Assembly: GCA_017397845.1 (NCBI GenBank)
Contig: JAFQHU010000003.1
Coordinates: forward strand, 62,001 to 126,000
From: Clostridia bacterium
GTDB lineage: Bacteria > Bacillota > Clostridia > Oscillospirales > Acutalibacteraceae
Direction: 5' to 3'
DNA: 64,000 nucleotides
The first letter of the stretch is position 1. Each line of letters begins with the position of its first letter. Of this stretch, positions 53,785 through 63,364 are shown piece after piece. A model generated the notes under the pieces. It saw nothing but the letters and a program-made list of their open reading frames with translations. It did no database searches and was not told the origin of the DNA. Made by a program: the position numbers and the translations under genes.

Positions 53785-54597
53785 TTATAATTTAATTTCC
53801 AAAGTTTCTCTGCTGACATAAAAAGTTATATTCTCAAAGCCGCATTCGCGGGCAATTTCCATACCTTTAATTATACCTTTACCGCAATCGTTGGCATTAT
53901 GAGCATCAGAGCCGATCGTAAGCAGCTTTCCGCCGAGTTCGCGGTATCTTTTGATTATATTTATATCAGGCATAGTCAAACCGATTTTTTGTCTCAGCCC
54001 GGAGGTGTTGATTTCGAGAGCTTTATCGTAGGATATCATCGTTCTGAGTAATTCATCAGTTACAGCTTTGATTTTTGAATAATCGAAATCAATCTGATAT
54101 TTCCCTTGAATTCGTCTCATGGGGCAGGTGATATGTGCCAAAGCATCACAACCGTCCCATTTCGCTGTTTCAGTTAGCTGAAGAAAATAATCCTCCATAA
54201 ATTTGTAAACATCTATCTTATCATATTCTATTTCTTTAATGTCACAGTTAAAACCGTGCGGAGTGTGTATACTGCCTAAAATGAAATCGTAATTATGATG
54301 TCTGACAATTCTGTCCGCCAAAGCTTTGTTGCCGAGAGGCTGACCGATTTCCAACCCCAAAAGCACCAATAATTCTCCTTCAAAAGCGCTTCTTGCCTTA
54401 CTGCATTCAAAAAATGAATGAAATATCATATTGTTGTACTTTTCCGTAAAAAATTTATCCACTTCACAGTGATCCGTGATTGCAATTGCACCGAGATTGT
54501 TTTTTACGGCACATTCGCATATATACATCGGTGAATGTATTCCGTCGGGGGAATTGTCGGAATGAACATGCATATCAATCAGTCTTTGGCTGCTCAT
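53785..54597 (-). CDS. PHP-domain phosphatase, histidinol-phosphatase-like
   Basis: 270 residues. PHP metal motifs: DMHVHSDNSPDG, ITDHCEVDKF, LGLEIGQP, GSIHTPHG, LAHITCP, LEINTSG and IGSDAHNAND. This order matches HisK-type histidinol-phosphate phosphatases, but no other his gene is nearby, so it may hydrolyse another phosphoester. First gene of a two-gene unit with the YfcC-type carrier. Confidence 0.82.
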   Translation of the reverse strand: MSSQRLIDMHVHSDNSPDGIHSPMYICECAVKNNLGAIAITDHCEVDKFFTEKYNNMIFHSFFECSKARSAFEGELLVLLGLEIGQPLGNKALADRIVRHHNYDFILGSIHTPHGFNCDIKEIEYDKIDVYKFMEDYFLQLTETAKWDGCDALAHITCPMRRIQGKYQIDFDYSKIKAVTDELLRTMISYDKALEINTSGLRQKIGLTMPDINIIKRYRELGGKLLTIGSDAHNANDCGKGIIKGMEIARECGFENITFYVSRETLEIKL

Positions 54598-54705
54598 TTT
54601 TATCTCTCCAAAAGAAAATTTTTAGTATTATACAGCAAAAAAGTAAATTATGCAAGTTTTTTGATAAAATATGCATAATTTTTTGATCCATTAACTTAAT
54701 ATACC

Positions 54706-54736
54706 AAATAATAGCACTAATATAATTGGCATATAA
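54706..54736 (+). promoter_or_regulatory. Possible sigma-G-type promoter of the spore protein gene
   Basis: A -10-like CATATAA (54730-54736) with a weak -35-like AAATA (54706-54710). The spacing is on the long side, so this is a tentative match only. Confidence 0.3.
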
Positions 54737-54788
54737 GCGTAAAATATATTTGCAAACGCAAAAAGTATTCAGAAGGAGAGTGAAATAA

Positions 54789-54989
54789 ATGTCCAGAAGC
54801 GGTTCATCAAAGGGTATGGTACCCGAAGCAAGAGATGCTCTTGACAGATTCAAGATGGAAGCTGCTGCTGAAGTAGGTGTTGACCTTAAACAGGGTTATA
54901 ACGGTCACCTCACTTCACGTGAAGCAGGTTCTGTTGGCGGTCAGATGGTTAAAAAGATGATCGAATCATATGAAAGAAACATGAAATAA
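54789..54989 (+). CDS. Alpha/beta-type small acid-soluble spore protein
   Basis: 66-residue DNA-coating spore protein. ALDRFKMEAAAEVGVDLKQGY and the GHLTSREAGSVGGQMVKKMI part (read in pieces) match the alpha/beta SASP family; the GPR germination-protease site normally reads E-x-A-x-E, here MEAAAEVG. It saturates forespore DNA and protects it against UV and heat. Strong RBS AGAAGGAGAG. Monocistronic, with a terminator that also faces the YfhO-type gene. Confidence 0.95.
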   Translation: MSRSGSSKGMVPEARDALDRFKMEAAAEVGVDLKQGYNGHLTSREAGSVGGQMVKKMIESYERNMK

Positions 54990-55004
54990 ATTTTTTTCAT
55001 TAAA

Positions 55005-55040
55005 AAGTCCCTCACCTGTAACGGGTAAGGGACTTCGTTT
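55005..55040. terminator. Bidirectional terminator between the SASP and YfhO-like genes
   Basis: Stem AAGTCCCT (55005-55012) / AGGGACTT (55028-55035), extended by CC/GG inside, followed by CGTTTTA on the plus strand; the minus strand has a T-rich tail (TTTTTAATG) after the hairpin. Confidence 0.75.
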
Positions 55041-57952
55041 TATATGTCTATCTGTTCGATTTCAATTGACTGTTCAGGCTCAAAAATTTCCTTTTTAACA
55101 TAAGGCTCCGCAGGATAGAAAATTTCTTTTTTCGGCAGCTCTGACGATTCTGCTTTCCGGACGGTAATACATTCACTGTTGCTCTTTTCAGTGTTATTAG
55201 ATTGCAGAAAAAGTTCTTCTGAATAACCGTAATCTATCGGAGTGAAAGAAGGCAGACGATTTATTTTGACGAATTTATTTTTAATCTTTTTTATTACAAT
55301 CAGAAGCAAAATAATCGCTGCAGTGAAAAATGATACGGTAAAGCCGCCCTTTAAACCTTGCGCTTCAAAGATAAATTCGATATCGTGATTTCCTTTTTCG
55401 ATTTTCGCTGCCAAAAGTCCTCCGCCGAAAGCGAAGATTTTTTCGTCACTGAGCTCCGTTCCGTCAATTACAATTTTCCATCCTTTGTCGTAAGGAATTG
55501 AAGTGTATAACAGACAGTCTTTTTTTGCTGTTACTCGGCCTTTAATATTGGTATCGTTGAATTCCTCTACCAACATTTGGGAATCTGAAAGAATCTCATA
55601 TCCTTTATTAAATTTATCTTCATTAATGGTGTATGCATTAAATTTAAGTGTGCCGTTATTGTTTTCAAAGGGAATTGTAACGGTAATTGTCTCATTGACA
55701 TCGAAATAACCAAGATCAAAAATACAATTTTGGTGTGCGTTCTGAGTTATTGTACCCAATGAAGATGTTATTGAAACACTCTTTTCCGAAGCACCCGTTA
55801 CATCGAAATATATATATACATTGCCTTTCTTTTCTGTTGTAAGATAAAGCACCGCAGAACCGTCGGCATCTGGGGTTGTTTTCGAGTAATTGAAATTAGT
55901 TCCGTCGAGACTTTCTGTGAAAGGTGAAACATTTGAATATGTTACATAGGAAATGTCCATTTTTTCAAAAGGATTGTCAACACCGGTAGCTAATTTGAAA
56001 TAATCTCCCTGAAGCATAAAGGGGTCAGAACCGGTATCGATTTTCCAAATATCCATATATTCTTCCGTTGCCCATTTTTCCGCTTTGCTGTCAATACAGT
56101 AAGCAATCGGTAAATGGTAATTGTTTTTATAGGCGGAGAATTTATCGGATTTAAGAGACGGTGAATAGAAGGGTGATTCAAGTGTGTTGGGAGAAGCGTT
56201 ATTTACGATGTATTTAAGTGAAAACATCATATTGTAAACAGGTGTCTGCGGGTTATAGGTATAACTGTTTATACGGTTACTCATCATACCGAGATCATCC
56301 TGCAGATTTGAAAGCTTTTCGAAAGCCATAGATGAGAATACAGATGCACCGTTATAGCCGTACCAGCACGGATCCATTCTTGTTCTCAGATCGGTAAGCT
56401 CCATACGGTAAAATTCATCGTTTTCAGCCGTGTCGAGGGCATCCTTGAGCATTTTGAAATCATCATAATCCGATGCATAGGAATCCTTGGTTATTGTGAT
56501 GTTTATACGGCTTGAGTCACACATAACCGCTTCGCTGCATATACACACGAGAAGCAATAAAGCTAAAGAGGAGGACTGGTATCGCTTATCTTTAAACAAA
56601 GCGAGGATAACAACATAAAGAACAATCAGCGCAAGAGTAAGAAGAACCGTAGCCGAGTTTACATTTTTTGAGGTAATATCTTCTACAATGAAAACAAACG
56701 CAACCAAACCGACACCTACGGCGCAAATTTGACCGGAAGTAAACTCATTGAGTCTGATGAAAACCTTATATGCCATGAGAAGCAGAATAAAAGAATATAT
56801 AAATGACTGTCTGTACGGCAGATCATTCGGAAAATGGAAACCGTGCCATATATAATTAAGGAAGTTTACATTGAACGAGAAAAATAAAACAACGAGAAGT
56901 GCGAGAGTTGCAACCTTTTCTTTTTTGGAAATCGATTTTGTGAAAAAGAATAACGGAGCAAGAATAAGAGTTATTACACCGCAGTAAACATTGGGAAGTA
57001 CGTCGTCTCCGCTGCTTCTGATGGTTGTTTCCAAACTGGCGAGATGATTTGCAAAGAAGTCAAAAAATGTAAAATAATTCTTTAACTCCTCAGGGAAGGA
57101 ACCTGATGTGGCAGAGCTTGATTTGAGTACATTGTAAACCGGAAGCAGAACAAAGGCCATGAGACCTGCTGCAGCTAAAGAAGAAAAGGCAAAAATAATA
57201 CCTGTTCTGAAAAAGCGGTGATTGGAAAGAAAAGAAATTATGCCTTTATTTTTTCTTTCAAACTTACGGCTAAGAACTGCACCGTTTTCGTAAGAGACGA
57301 TATAGTAATAGCAGAAATATATAACAGAAAAAATGCAGATCATGTATGACATATAGTAATTCGAAAACATGGTAAGAGCGAGTCCGGTAATATATGTTGC
57401 CGGCTTACCGTGATCTATGATTCTTTCTATACCCAACAAAACAACCGGAAGCAGAATCATAGCATCAAGCCACATTATGTTCCAATAATAAGCAAGCATA
57501 TATCCGCAAAAGGCATAGAGAACACCAAAGGAGACAGAAGCAAAGCTTTGTCTTTTCAGGGAGTTTTTCACATAATAGTTAAAAGCTGATGCTGATAAAG
57601 CAGCTTTAATAAGCACCATGGCGCCGATTGCTTCGGGAATGTTTTTATGACCGAAAAACATTATGATTGCACCTATGGGACTCGAAAGGTAATTGAAATA
57701 ATTACCCAAAAAGCAGCTTCCGAGTCCTGATTTCCATGAATATAAAAAGCTTCCGCCTTCCTTTACAATATCATACAATTCGGCAAAAAGAGGACCGTAT
57801 TGGTGATACAGATCCATTCTTAAAATTGTTTTGTCGCCGAAAGGTATCATCCCGTTGCACAAATAAACAGCGAGCATTGTTACGCTTGTGGCAAGAAAGG
57901 CAATAAAAATATACTGATTGTCCGCGAAAAAAGACTTTTTGTTTTTTAACAT
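55040..57952 (-). CDS. YfhO family polytopic membrane protein
   Basis: 970 residues. About a dozen membrane helices in the first 500 residues (including MLAVYLCNGMIPFGDKTI and GLGSCFLGNYFNYLSSP), a large extracytoplasmic domain (about 500-850), one more helix near 880 and a cytoplasmic Glu-rich tail. This is the layout of YfhO-type proteins, which resemble GT-C glycosyltransferases and in Bacillus and Listeria help glycosylate teichoic or lipoteichoic acid. ATG 57952 follows GTGAGG; a start four codons upstream overlaps it. Divergent from spoIIIAA. Confidence 0.88.
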   Translation of the reverse strand: MLKNKKSFFADNQYIFIAFLATSVTMLAVYLCNGMIPFGDKTILRMDLYHQYGPLFAELYDIVKEGGSFLYSWKSGLGSCFLGNYFNYLSSPIGAIIMFFGHKNIPEAIGAMVLIKAALSASAFNYYVKNSLKRQSFASVSFGVLYAFCGYMLAYYWNIMWLDAMILLPVVLLGIERIIDHGKPATYITGLALTMFSNYYMSYMICIFSVIYFCYYYIVSYENGAVLSRKFERKNKGIISFLSNHRFFRTGIIFAFSSLAAAGLMAFVLLPVYNVLKSSSATSGSFPEELKNYFTFFDFFANHLASLETTIRSSGDDVLPNVYCGVITLILAPLFFFTKSISKKEKVATLALLVVLFFSFNVNFLNYIWHGFHFPNDLPYRQSFIYSFILLLMAYKVFIRLNEFTSGQICAVGVGLVAFVFIVEDITSKNVNSATVLLTLALIVLYVVILALFKDKRYQSSSLALLLLVCICSEAVMCDSSRINITITKDSYASDYDDFKMLKDALDTAENDEFYRMELTDLRTRMDPCWYGYNGASVFSSMAFEKLSNLQDDLGMMSNRINSYTYNPQTPVYNMMFSLKYIVNNASPNTLESPFYSPSLKSDKFSAYKNNYHLPIAYCIDSKAEKWATEEYMDIWKIDTGSDPFMLQGDYFKLATGVDNPFEKMDISYVTYSNVSPFTESLDGTNFNYSKTTPDADGSAVLYLTTEKKGNVYIYFDVTGASEKSVSITSSLGTITQNAHQNCIFDLGYFDVNETITVTIPFENNNGTLKFNAYTINEDKFNKGYEILSDSQMLVEEFNDTNIKGRVTAKKDCLLYTSIPYDKGWKIVIDGTELSDEKIFAFGGGLLAAKIEKGNHDIEFIFEAQGLKGGFTVSFFTAAIILLLIVIKKIKNKFVKINRLPSFTPIDYGYSEELFLQSNNTEKSNSECITVRKAESSELPKKEIFYPAEPYVKKEIFEPEQSIEIEQIDI

Positions 57953-58092
57953 AGCAAACCTCACAAATTTATTTATATGTTACATAATACAATAAACCAC
58001 GTTAATCTTCAAGATGTTTTTTGAAATTTGTAATAAAATCGGACACGCCGTCATAGTTTTGAAATGTAGAAAAAAACAAGGCGGTATTTACT

Positions 58093-59100
58093 ATGAATTT
58101 TAAAGAAGAAAATTTTGACGGCGCAGTTAATATACTTTCGCCGCTTATCAGAAGTAAGCTGATAAACCTTAACTGTATCATTAAAAGTGACACTTATGAA
58201 ATAAGGCTTCGTGTCGGTAAACCGATTGTCATGTACGGTAAATACGGTTACATGTTTATAAAAAAAGACGGAACCGTTTCTTCGTTTGTCGATGAAGAAA
58301 GCTACATATGTAAACCGGAGATAATCTCTGAGGCATTTAACCGTCTATGCTGTTATTCGGTATACAGTCATATAGAGAGTATAGTTAACGGCTTTATTAC
58401 TTTCCAGGGCGGTCACAGAGCGGGAGTCGTGGGAACAGCTGTTATCGATTCTGACGGAAAAATAACATCGGTGAGAGATATTTCATCCGTTAATATACGA
58501 ATTGCTCGTCAAATTAACGGAGCGGCGGATGCTATTTTCGAAAAAATCGGCTACGAAAACACCTCGTTGATTATTGCCGGTCCGCCCTCATCGGGAAAAA
58601 CTACAGTTCTGAGAGACTATATAAGACAGCTGTCAGACAAAATGAATAAAATTTGTCTGATAGACGAACGTCAGGAAATTGCATGTATGAATGGAATGTT
58701 TTGTCAGAATGATGTAGGTGTAAATACGGATGTGCTGAACAATTATCCCAAAGCCAAAGGTATAATGATCGCAATTAAAACTATGTCTCCCGATATTATT
58801 GCTGTTGATGAAATAGGCGAAAAGAGTGAAATTGACGGAATTATTAAAGGTCTGAACAGCGGTGTAGGTTTCGTTGCCAGCGTGCATGCGGCTGATTATA
58901 ACGATTTATTGAAAAGACCGCAGATAAAAGCTGTTCTCGACACAGGGGCTTTTACGAAAATTGCTTTGTTGGATAACAGGATGCCGGGTAAAATAGCGGG
59001 AATTTTCGATGTATCCGAGGTGCGTGATGAAATATACAGGTGCGGTTATGTTATGGATAGCATTTACAATGACAGGGATGAGGATATCATTATCGCTTAA
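58093..59100 (+). CDS. spoIIIAA: Stage III sporulation protein AA
   Basis: 335-residue ATPase of the SpoIIIA-SpoIIQ feeding-tube complex that links mother cell and forespore. Walker A PPSSGKTT near residue 165, a Walker B region DIIAVDEIGEKSEIDG, and a secretion-ATPase-like core. First gene of the complete spoIIIAA-AH operon, normally transcribed in the mother cell by sigma-E; no unambiguous sigma-E promoter could be read upstream. The only RBS candidate is AGGCGG, 8 bases before the ATG. Confidence 0.95.
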   Translation: MNFKEENFDGAVNILSPLIRSKLINLNCIIKSDTYEIRLRVGKPIVMYGKYGYMFIKKDGTVSSFVDEESYICKPEIISEAFNRLCCYSVYSHIESIVNGFITFQGGHRAGVVGTAVIDSDGKITSVRDISSVNIRIARQINGAADAIFEKIGYENTSLIIAGPPSSGKTTVLRDYIRQLSDKMNKICLIDERQEIACMNGMFCQNDVGVNTDVLNNYPKAKGIMIAIKTMSPDIIAVDEIGEKSEIDGIIKGLNSGVGFVASVHAADYNDLLKRPQIKAVLDTGAFTKIALLDNRMPGKIAGIFDVSEVRDEIYRCGYVMDSIYNDRDEDIIIA

Positions 59101-59524
59101 AAAAAGGGTGAGGATTCTTGAAGAAACGGTTGTTTTCCTTAATGCACTGAGTTCTGAAATTAAATTTTCAAAAAATAACATAATTAAAATATTATCGGAT
59201 TTGTCATCATATAAGTCGTTGAATAATCTTTTATATCTGGATTGTTTCGCATCAGTTACGGAATATGCGGATTTCAGAAATATGTGGATTGCTGCGTTAA
59301 AATCTTTTCCCTATTATAAGAGGGAGGAAAAAGAAAAAATGTTGCAATTGGGAAATCAGCTCGGCGTGACAGATACCGATAACCAGATTAATACCATAAA
59401 ATTATTTATTGTTTTCTTTGAAAATTATTTAAATGTTGCCAAGGCTGAATATGAAAAATACGGAAAAACCGCATCTTTGTTCGGTTTGTTTACGGGGGCG
59501 TCAGCATTTATATTGCTTATATAA
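59027..59524 (+). CDS. spoIIIAB: Stage III sporulation protein AB
   Basis: 165 residues with an N-terminal membrane helix (KYTGAVMLWIAFTMTGMRIS), the family string LSLKKRVRILEETVVFLNAL, and a C-terminal hydrophobic anchor. ATG 59027 is chosen for its GAGGTG RBS and match to the family N-terminus; the gene then overlaps spoIIIAA by 74 bases, which is unusually long for this operon. Resembles GspF/T2SS platform proteins. Confidence 0.92.
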   Translation: MKYTGAVMLWIAFTMTGMRISLSLKKRVRILEETVVFLNALSSEIKFSKNNIIKILSDLSSYKSLNNLLYLDCFASVTEYADFRNMWIAALKSFPYYKREEKEKMLQLGNQLGVTDTDNQINTIKLFIVFFENYLNVAKAEYEKYGKTASLFGLFTGASAFILLI

Positions 59525-59567
59525 AAATGAAAGGCTAATTCTACATAAGATTTACTGAAATATAGGT

Positions 59568-59762
59568 ATGGAACTGGATTTGATTTTCAAAATAGCAGCC
59601 ATCGGTGTAATAATAGCAATTTTAAATCAGCTGTTAATGAAAAGTGACAAAGGCGAATATGCTACTCTTACTACAATTGCCGGAATTATTATTGTTTTAC
59701 TGATGATAATTCCTCATATTGAAGAATTATTTGAAAGTATCAGAAGGATCATAGATTTTTGA
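59568..59762 (+). CDS. spoIIIAC: Stage III sporulation protein AC
   Basis: 64-residue two-helix membrane protein, MELDLIFKIAAIGVIIAILN then SDKGEYATLTTIAGIIIVLL, the exact pattern of SpoIIIAC. No clear RBS beyond a weak AGGT. Stop and next start overlap (TGATG). Confidence 0.95.
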   Translation: MELDLIFKIAAIGVIIAILNQLLMKSDKGEYATLTTIAGIIIVLLMIIPHIEELFESIRRIIDF

Positions 59763-60145
59763 TGTTTATTAAAGTTATTGTTATAGGTTTAGCGGTATGT
59801 GCTGTAAACATATTCCTTAAAAAGCAGGCATCCGAATTTATTTTACCGATTGAAATTGTCTTTTTTGCTTTGACATCAGCGTTTTTGATTGACAGTTTAA
59901 AAAGCAGTATATCACCTTTATCGGAGATTATGAACGATATTCGGCACGGCGAAGAAATTTTATCTGCCGTAATAAAGGGCTCGGCTGTTTGTCTGGTCAC
60001 AAAATTTTCAGCTGATATTTGTCAGGAAGGCGGTAATGGACTGATATCCGATGTGATAGAATTTTCCGGAAGGATCATGCTTTTCATTATTGCCTTGCCA
60101 TATATCGAGTCGATAATGAAAACTGCACTGGCTTTTTTAAAATGA
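59762..60145 (+). CDS. spoIIIAD: Stage III sporulation protein AD
   Basis: 127-residue membrane protein homologous to two fused SpoIIIAC-like halves, with about four helices. LKKQASEFILPIEIV and CQEGGNGLISDVIEFSGRIM are SpoIIIAD strings. ATG 59762 overlaps the spoIIIAC stop, and its own stop overlaps the spoIIIAE start. Confidence 0.94.
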   Translation: MFIKVIVIGLAVCAVNIFLKKQASEFILPIEIVFFALTSAFLIDSLKSSISPLSEIMNDIRHGEEILSAVIKGSAVCLVTKFSADICQEGGNGLISDVIEFSGRIMLFIIALPYIESIMKTALAFLK

Positions 60146-61245
60146 AAAAAATAATGTATTTTGCGTTCATATGCTTAATGTTTGTGACGACATGTTTATC
60201 TGTATCCGCCATATCTGATATTAAAAATGAATTGTCAGACAGGTTATTTTCCGGTATGGATGAAGAAATTACTGAAAGGCTCAGTGATTTCGGTATTGCA
60301 TCATTGGATAGTGAGAGTATTTTCAATGTGTCTCTTAAAAGTATATTCTCATATTTTAAAAAGGGACTTTCCGATTATCTGGACAATTGCATGAGCCTGT
60401 TCACCAAAGTGTTGGGTATAATTATTTCTGGCGGCGCAGTTTCTCTTATTGTTAACGAAAAGAAGTATAAATCAATCCTGAATTCTCTGCTTGTTCCTGT
60501 CGTCACGCTGATTTTAGTTGAGGAAATCAACTTATGCATCAGTTCAGCTTTATCGTTACTTAAAGTAAACGGAAATTTTATGCTGACCTTTGTGCCGGTT
60601 TATGCAATATCAATTGCCGTTTCGGGAAATCCGGCAACAGCCGTAACATATAATACGCTCGTAATGGGCTTAGCACAGGCTTTGTCTGCGGTGATTAACT
60701 ACGGATTCGTTGATTTGATAGGCTGCTTTTTCTGTTTGGCTATCGCATTTTCCGTTAACGATAATATAAATTATACACGTTTTTTCGGTGCAATAAACAG
60801 GTTTATAACATTCATTTTGGGATTAATTTCCACTACCTTTGCGTCGGTTTTATCCGTCAAAGGCATATTTTCAGCTGCTACAGATTCCGTAGCCGCTAAA
60901 AGTATAAGATTTGCAATCGGAAGCCTGATTCCTGTTATAGGATCATCCATCAGTGAATCGTATTCGACGCTTGTCGGCAGTATCGGAATATTGAAAAATT
61001 CCGTTGCGGTTTTGGGTCTTATTGCAATTGTATTGATAAATCTGCCTGTTATTACAGAGATTGCCATATTCAATATTTTACTTAACGTTTTAAGCTTTAT
61101 TTCGGAAATTTTAGACTGCAAGGAGGTTTCCGATTTACTGCATGCTTTTGCCGGCGGTGTAAAAATCATTGGTCTGCTGATAATTTTCGAAGCCTTTATT
61201 CTGATTGTTTCAACTGCATTGATGCTGTCGTTGAAAGGAGGCTGA
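60142..61245 (+). CDS. spoIIIAE: Stage III sporulation protein AE
   Basis: 367-residue polytopic membrane protein with a signal-like N-terminal helix, then eight or so helices including GIIISGGAVSLIVNEKKY and VKGIFSAATDSVAAKSIRFA. This is the permease-like component of the SpoIIIA complex. ATGA overlap with spoIIIAD. Confidence 0.94.
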   Translation: MKKIMYFAFICLMFVTTCLSVSAISDIKNELSDRLFSGMDEEITERLSDFGIASLDSESIFNVSLKSIFSYFKKGLSDYLDNCMSLFTKVLGIIISGGAVSLIVNEKKYKSILNSLLVPVVTLILVEEINLCISSALSLLKVNGNFMLTFVPVYAISIAVSGNPATAVTYNTLVMGLAQALSAVINYGFVDLIGCFFCLAIAFSVNDNINYTRFFGAINRFITFILGLISTTFASVLSVKGIFSAATDSVAAKSIRFAIGSLIPVIGSSISESYSTLVGSIGILKNSVAVLGLIAIVLINLPVITEIAIFNILLNVLSFISEILDCKEVSDLLHAFAGGVKIIGLLIIFEAFILIVSTALMLSLKGG

Positions 61246-61246
61246 A

Positions 61247-61732
61247 ATGGAAAAAATCAACCTGTGGTGTAAGCTTGTTTCTGCAGTTTCAATAATCTCA
61301 TCTGTGTTTTTAGTGTTGGTGCCGGAGGGAAGAATAAAAAAATCCCTAAATACCTTGCTCTCAACAGTATTGATTTTTGCGTTTTTATTACCTTTCGGCG
61401 GAAATAAACATATCGATTTTGCTTCAATGTTTGATGAGCCGTTAAAAACTGAAGCTGAACTTGAAAATGAGTTTAAAAGTTATTCTTTAGATTCGTTAGT
61501 GTTATGCGCTGAAAAAGAAACAGAAGAATATGTCATGAACTTAGTATCTAATTATAATGTTTCGGCGGAATGCAAGGTTAAATGCGAATATGCCGATGAA
61601 AACATTATTATAGAAAAAATTGAATTGACAGGGGAGATTGATGGGAAAAATATGTCGGAGATTTATAGTGAAATAAGAAATATTTGTACCGAAAATACTT
61701 TAGTAATATTAAATGGTGACAAGTATGAATGA
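61247..61732 (+). CDS. spoIIIAF: Stage III sporulation protein AF
   Basis: 161 residues: two N-terminal membrane helices (through FLLPFGG) then a soluble domain of the ring-building-motif type. RBS GGAGG, one base after the spoIIIAE stop. Overlaps spoIIIAG. Confidence 0.92.
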   Translation: MEKINLWCKLVSAVSIISSVFLVLVPEGRIKKSLNTLLSTVLIFAFLLPFGGNKHIDFASMFDEPLKTEAELENEFKSYSLDSLVLCAEKETEEYVMNLVSNYNVSAECKVKCEYADENIIIEKIELTGEIDGKNMSEIYSEIRNICTENTLVILNGDKYE

Positions 61733-62252
61733 AACGAGTAAAGAAAAATTAAATTTAATTTTAGAAAGATTAAAGAAGGATAAAAAAACGGCGGTAATTA
61801 TTATGCTTGCTTTTTTAGGTATACTGCTGATTTATGCCTCAGAATTTGTTCAGGATGATGAATACTTGCCTGAGAATAATAATTCACAAATCATGTATTC
61901 TGATAATGATTTAAAAGCCGAACTGGAAGCGCTTATCAGTAAAATTGACGGAGTCGGTAAGACCGCTGTGATGATTACCTATGATGGTACCGCAGAAAAC
62001 ATCTACGCATTGAATATGACGGAGCAAGCGGACGGAAATAATATAAAAAAGGATGAAGAATATCTTATTATTGACAGCGGCAGTTCGGAAGACGGTCTGT
62101 TGCTGAAAAAAGTTTATCCGCGTGTAACAGGTGTTGCCGTGGTGTGCGACGGAGGGAGCGACCCTGTTGTAAAAAATGAGATAACTCAGTTGTTAAAGGC
62201 ACTATACAACATAAGCAGTAACAGTATAAGTATTTCAGAAATGAACAGTTAG
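61725..62252 (+). CDS. spoIIIAG: Stage III sporulation protein AG
   Basis: 175 residues: short cytoplasmic start, one membrane helix (TAVIIMLAFLGILLIYASEF), and an extracytoplasmic ring-building domain ending with the family string YPRVTGVAVVCDGGSDPVVKNEI (read in parts). Forms the large ring of the feeding tube. ATG 61725 is preferred, with GGTGA upstream, but ATG 61713 in the same frame is possible. Confidence 0.93.
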   Translation: MNETSKEKLNLILERLKKDKKTAVIIMLAFLGILLIYASEFVQDDEYLPENNNSQIMYSDNDLKAELEALISKIDGVGKTAVMITYDGTAENIYALNMTEQADGNNIKKDEEYLIIDSGSSEDGLLLKKVYPRVTGVAVVCDGGSDPVVKNEITQLLKALYNISSNSISISEMNS

Positions 62253-62263
62253 GAGGAAAAAAC

Positions 62264-62875
62264 ATGCTTATAAAAAAGAGACAGGTACTCACAGCTACAT
62301 TGATTATAGCTTTGTGTGCAGCAATTACGGTTAATTGGTATTTTACAAAGCCGGAAGGAACATCAGCTGAAACGACAGTTGCCGAAGAGGCTGTCACGGG
62401 AAATCTTGGTGATACGCTTTTTGTCGCCGGCACTACTTCCAAGAATGAAAACGACAAAGAAACGGATGTTGATGATTCCGAGCCCGCAAAGGATGAAGCA
62501 TTGTCCGACGAAAATAATGTTGATGCTGAAAAGTATTTCACTTCTGCAAAATTAAAAAGAACACAGAGCTACGACGAAATAATAGATAATATTCAAAAAA
62601 TCCTTGAAAATGATAGCCTTGACAAAGCTGAAAAGAACAAAATATCTGTTATACTTTCGGACTATCAAAACGACATTAAGGTACAAACCGATGCTGAAAA
62701 TCTGATAAGTGCGAAAACCGGAAAAGAATGTCTGGTGGTTATTAACGGTGAAAATTGTCAGGTAATAACCGAGAAAAACACCTTAAATGATACGCTTATT
62801 CTTCAAATTACCGAAATTATTGAAAAAAATACAGATATTTTACCTGAAAAATTAACAATTATTGAGCTAAAATAG
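62264..62875 (+). CDS. spoIIIAH: Stage III sporulation protein AH
   Basis: 203 residues. N-terminal helix (QVLTATLIIALCAAITVNWY), an acidic linker (about 60-95) and a C-terminal YscJ/FliF-like domain that in Bacillus docks onto forespore SpoIIQ. Strong RBS AGGAGG. Last gene of the operon; the Asp23-family gene often found between spoIIIAH and nusB is absent here. Confidence 0.93.
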   Translation: MLIKKRQVLTATLIIALCAAITVNWYFTKPEGTSAETTVAEEAVTGNLGDTLFVAGTTSKNENDKETDVDDSEPAKDEALSDENNVDAEKYFTSAKLKRTQSYDEIIDNIQKILENDSLDKAEKNKISVILSDYQNDIKVQTDAENLISAKTGKECLVVINGENCQVITEKNTLNDTLILQITEIIEKNTDILPEKLTIIELK

Positions 62876-62903
62876 TTGTAGGATTTAAAATTTGTGGTAT
62901 AAT
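62876..62903 (+). promoter_or_regulatory. Promoter of nusB
   Basis: -35 TTGTAG (62876-62881) and extended -10 TGGTATAAT (core 62898-62903), 16-base spacer; gives nusB expression independent of sporulation. Confidence 0.7.
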
Positions 62904-62961
62904 GGATATAATTGTATAAAGATGTAATCGTTTAAACTCTATATTCAGGAGGAATGTTAAC

Positions 62962-63363
62962 ATGACAAGACATGAAGCCAGAGAGCTGGCATTTGTATTA
63001 ATTTTTGAAAAAAGCTTTCAGGATGATGTAACGATTGTCGAACTCATAGAAAATGCTTTGGAGCTTGAAATTTTTCCTACGAATGCTTTTGCTGAAAATT
63101 TGGCTAAAAAAGTTTATAAGAATTTGGAAGAAATAGACGGCATTATTGACGAAAACCTGGTGGGTTGGTCTGCCAAAAGAATCTCAAAGGTTTCAAGAGC
63201 AATATTGAGACTTGCAGTTTGTGAGCTTTTGTACAGTGAGAATATGCCTGTCGGTGTCGCTATAAACGAAGCGGTTGAAATTGCAAAAAAATACGCTACT
63301 ACAGACGATGCCTCCTATGTAAACGGCGTTCTCGGTTCCGTTGCAAAGAAAATCAAAAAATAA
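62962..63363 (+). CDS. nusB: Transcription antitermination factor NusB
   Basis: 133-residue RNA-binding protein of the rRNA antitermination complex. MTRHEARELAFVLIFEKSFQ at the start, KVSRAILRLAVCELLY and PVGVAINEAVEIAKKYATTD in the C-terminal half are standard NusB strings. RBS AGGAGG. The next gene starts two bases after the stop. Confidence 0.97.
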   Translation: MTRHEARELAFVLIFEKSFQDDVTIVELIENALELEIFPTNAFAENLAKKVYKNLEEIDGIIDENLVGWSAKRISKVSRAILRLAVCELLYSENMPVGVAINEAVEIAKKYATTDDASYVNGVLGSVAKKIKK

Positions 63364-63364
63364 T

